Source: Lachnospiraceae bacterium KH1T2 (lineage in GTDB: Bacteria; Bacillota; Clostridia; Lachnospirales; Lachnospiraceae). Taken from it: a DNA stretch of 64,000 nucleotides. The stretch spans positions 53,429-117,428 of the forward strand of contig FOSY01000007.1 in NCBI GenBank assembly GCA_900114405.1, in the 5' to 3' direction. Shown here one piece after another: positions 63,720 to 64,000 of this stretch; the first letter of the stretch is position 1, and the number at the start of each line of letters is the position of its first letter. The notes below the pieces were generated by a model, which saw only the letters and a program-made list of their open reading frames with translations, did no database searches and was not told the origin of the DNA. The position numbers were made by a program, and so were the translations under genes.

Positions 63720-64000
63720 GTTCACAATTCGTTAAAAAAACATACAAAATCCTATTTTAAATCTTAGAAATCCTTTTTTATTTTGTGCATAATTGTGATT
63801 TATATCCAATTTTGCCCCTTAGCTTTTGGACATTTTTATATGTTTGTGCGATTTTATATACTTTTCATTTAGTCATTTTTATATTTCGTGTTCATATTTT
63901 GTTCATTTATATATTGGAAAACTTGAAGATGTGTATTGATTTAGGACATGCATTTCCTTATTTTCTTTGATGCGGTATGCTTTTGGGCTTCTTTTTTCTG

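Overview
The window looks like a chromosomal segment of a low-GC Gram-positive anaerobe, most likely a Lachnospiraceae (Butyrivibrio/Roseburia/Lachnospira-like). The basis is the GGGtGRT plus NifU-like scaffold gene pair, a GH3 beta-glucosidase with reversed domain order, YesM/YesN and AgrC/AgrA-type two-component systems, AGGAGG ribosome binding sites, and no sign of an outer membrane. Nearly all long genes are on the minus strand. I saw no rRNA, tRNA or intact insertion sequence.

Layout. 1-5.1 kb: an SPFH/zinc-ribbon protein (cut by the window edge) and a large secreted subtilase carrying an FMN-binding domain. 5.4-14.8 kb: an accessory zone with phage gene fragments, two very small hydrophobic peptides with their own terminators (type I toxin-like), a structured palindromic element, a membrane-protein/AlbA_2 gene pair, an XRE regulator with its operator, an AbiEi-type antitoxin without toxin, a decayed acetyltransferase, two AT-rich membrane-anchored proteins (one with WG repeats) and a 10-bp phased repeat. 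14.9-31 kb: a histidine acid phosphatase lipoprotein, then a rhamnoside-utilisation region: GH78 alpha-L-rhamnosidase, GPH-type sugar symporter, membrane-tethered GH3 beta-glucosidase and a small membrane protein in one operon, an AgrC/AgrA-like two-component system, the rhaB-rhaA-rhaD catabolic operon, and a divergent AraC-type regulator. Together they would import rhamnosyl-glucosides, cut them, and convert L-rhamnose to DHAP and lactaldehyde.

31.4-42.6 kb: a complete type I-E CRISPR-Cas system, all on the minus strand, in the order cas3-cas1-cas2-[crRNA-like RNA gene]-casA-casB-casC-casD-casE-leader-array (42 repeats, 41 spacers). The main discovery candidate is the small RNA unit at 38,675-38,838 between cas2 and casA. 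It has its own extended -10 promoter, two degenerate CRISPR repeats 61 bp apart flanking a 33-nt pseudo-spacer, and its own intrinsic terminator. Counting the spacer in the 29-nt-repeat register, its first 17 nt match the DNA overlapping the casA promoter at every position except 6 and 12, exactly the positions that type I-E Cascade leaves unpaired. This is what a CreR-like autorepressing guide RNA should look like. The other half of the same pseudo-spacer shares 17 of 19 bp with the cas3 promoter.

42.9-63.7 kb: an uncharacterised gene pair, a RelB-type antitoxin with a frameshifted YoeB toxin remnant, the NifU-like/GGGtGRT pair behind a 19-bp palindrome, a LbH-fold transferase, topB, asd, argH, small membrane proteins, an aldo/keto reductase, and a galactose-type ABC importer (mglB-mglA-mglC) next to a YesN/YesM two-component system co-translated with a membrane-anchored sugar-binding protein and a lipoprotein sugar-binding protein, resembling a three-component sugar sensor.
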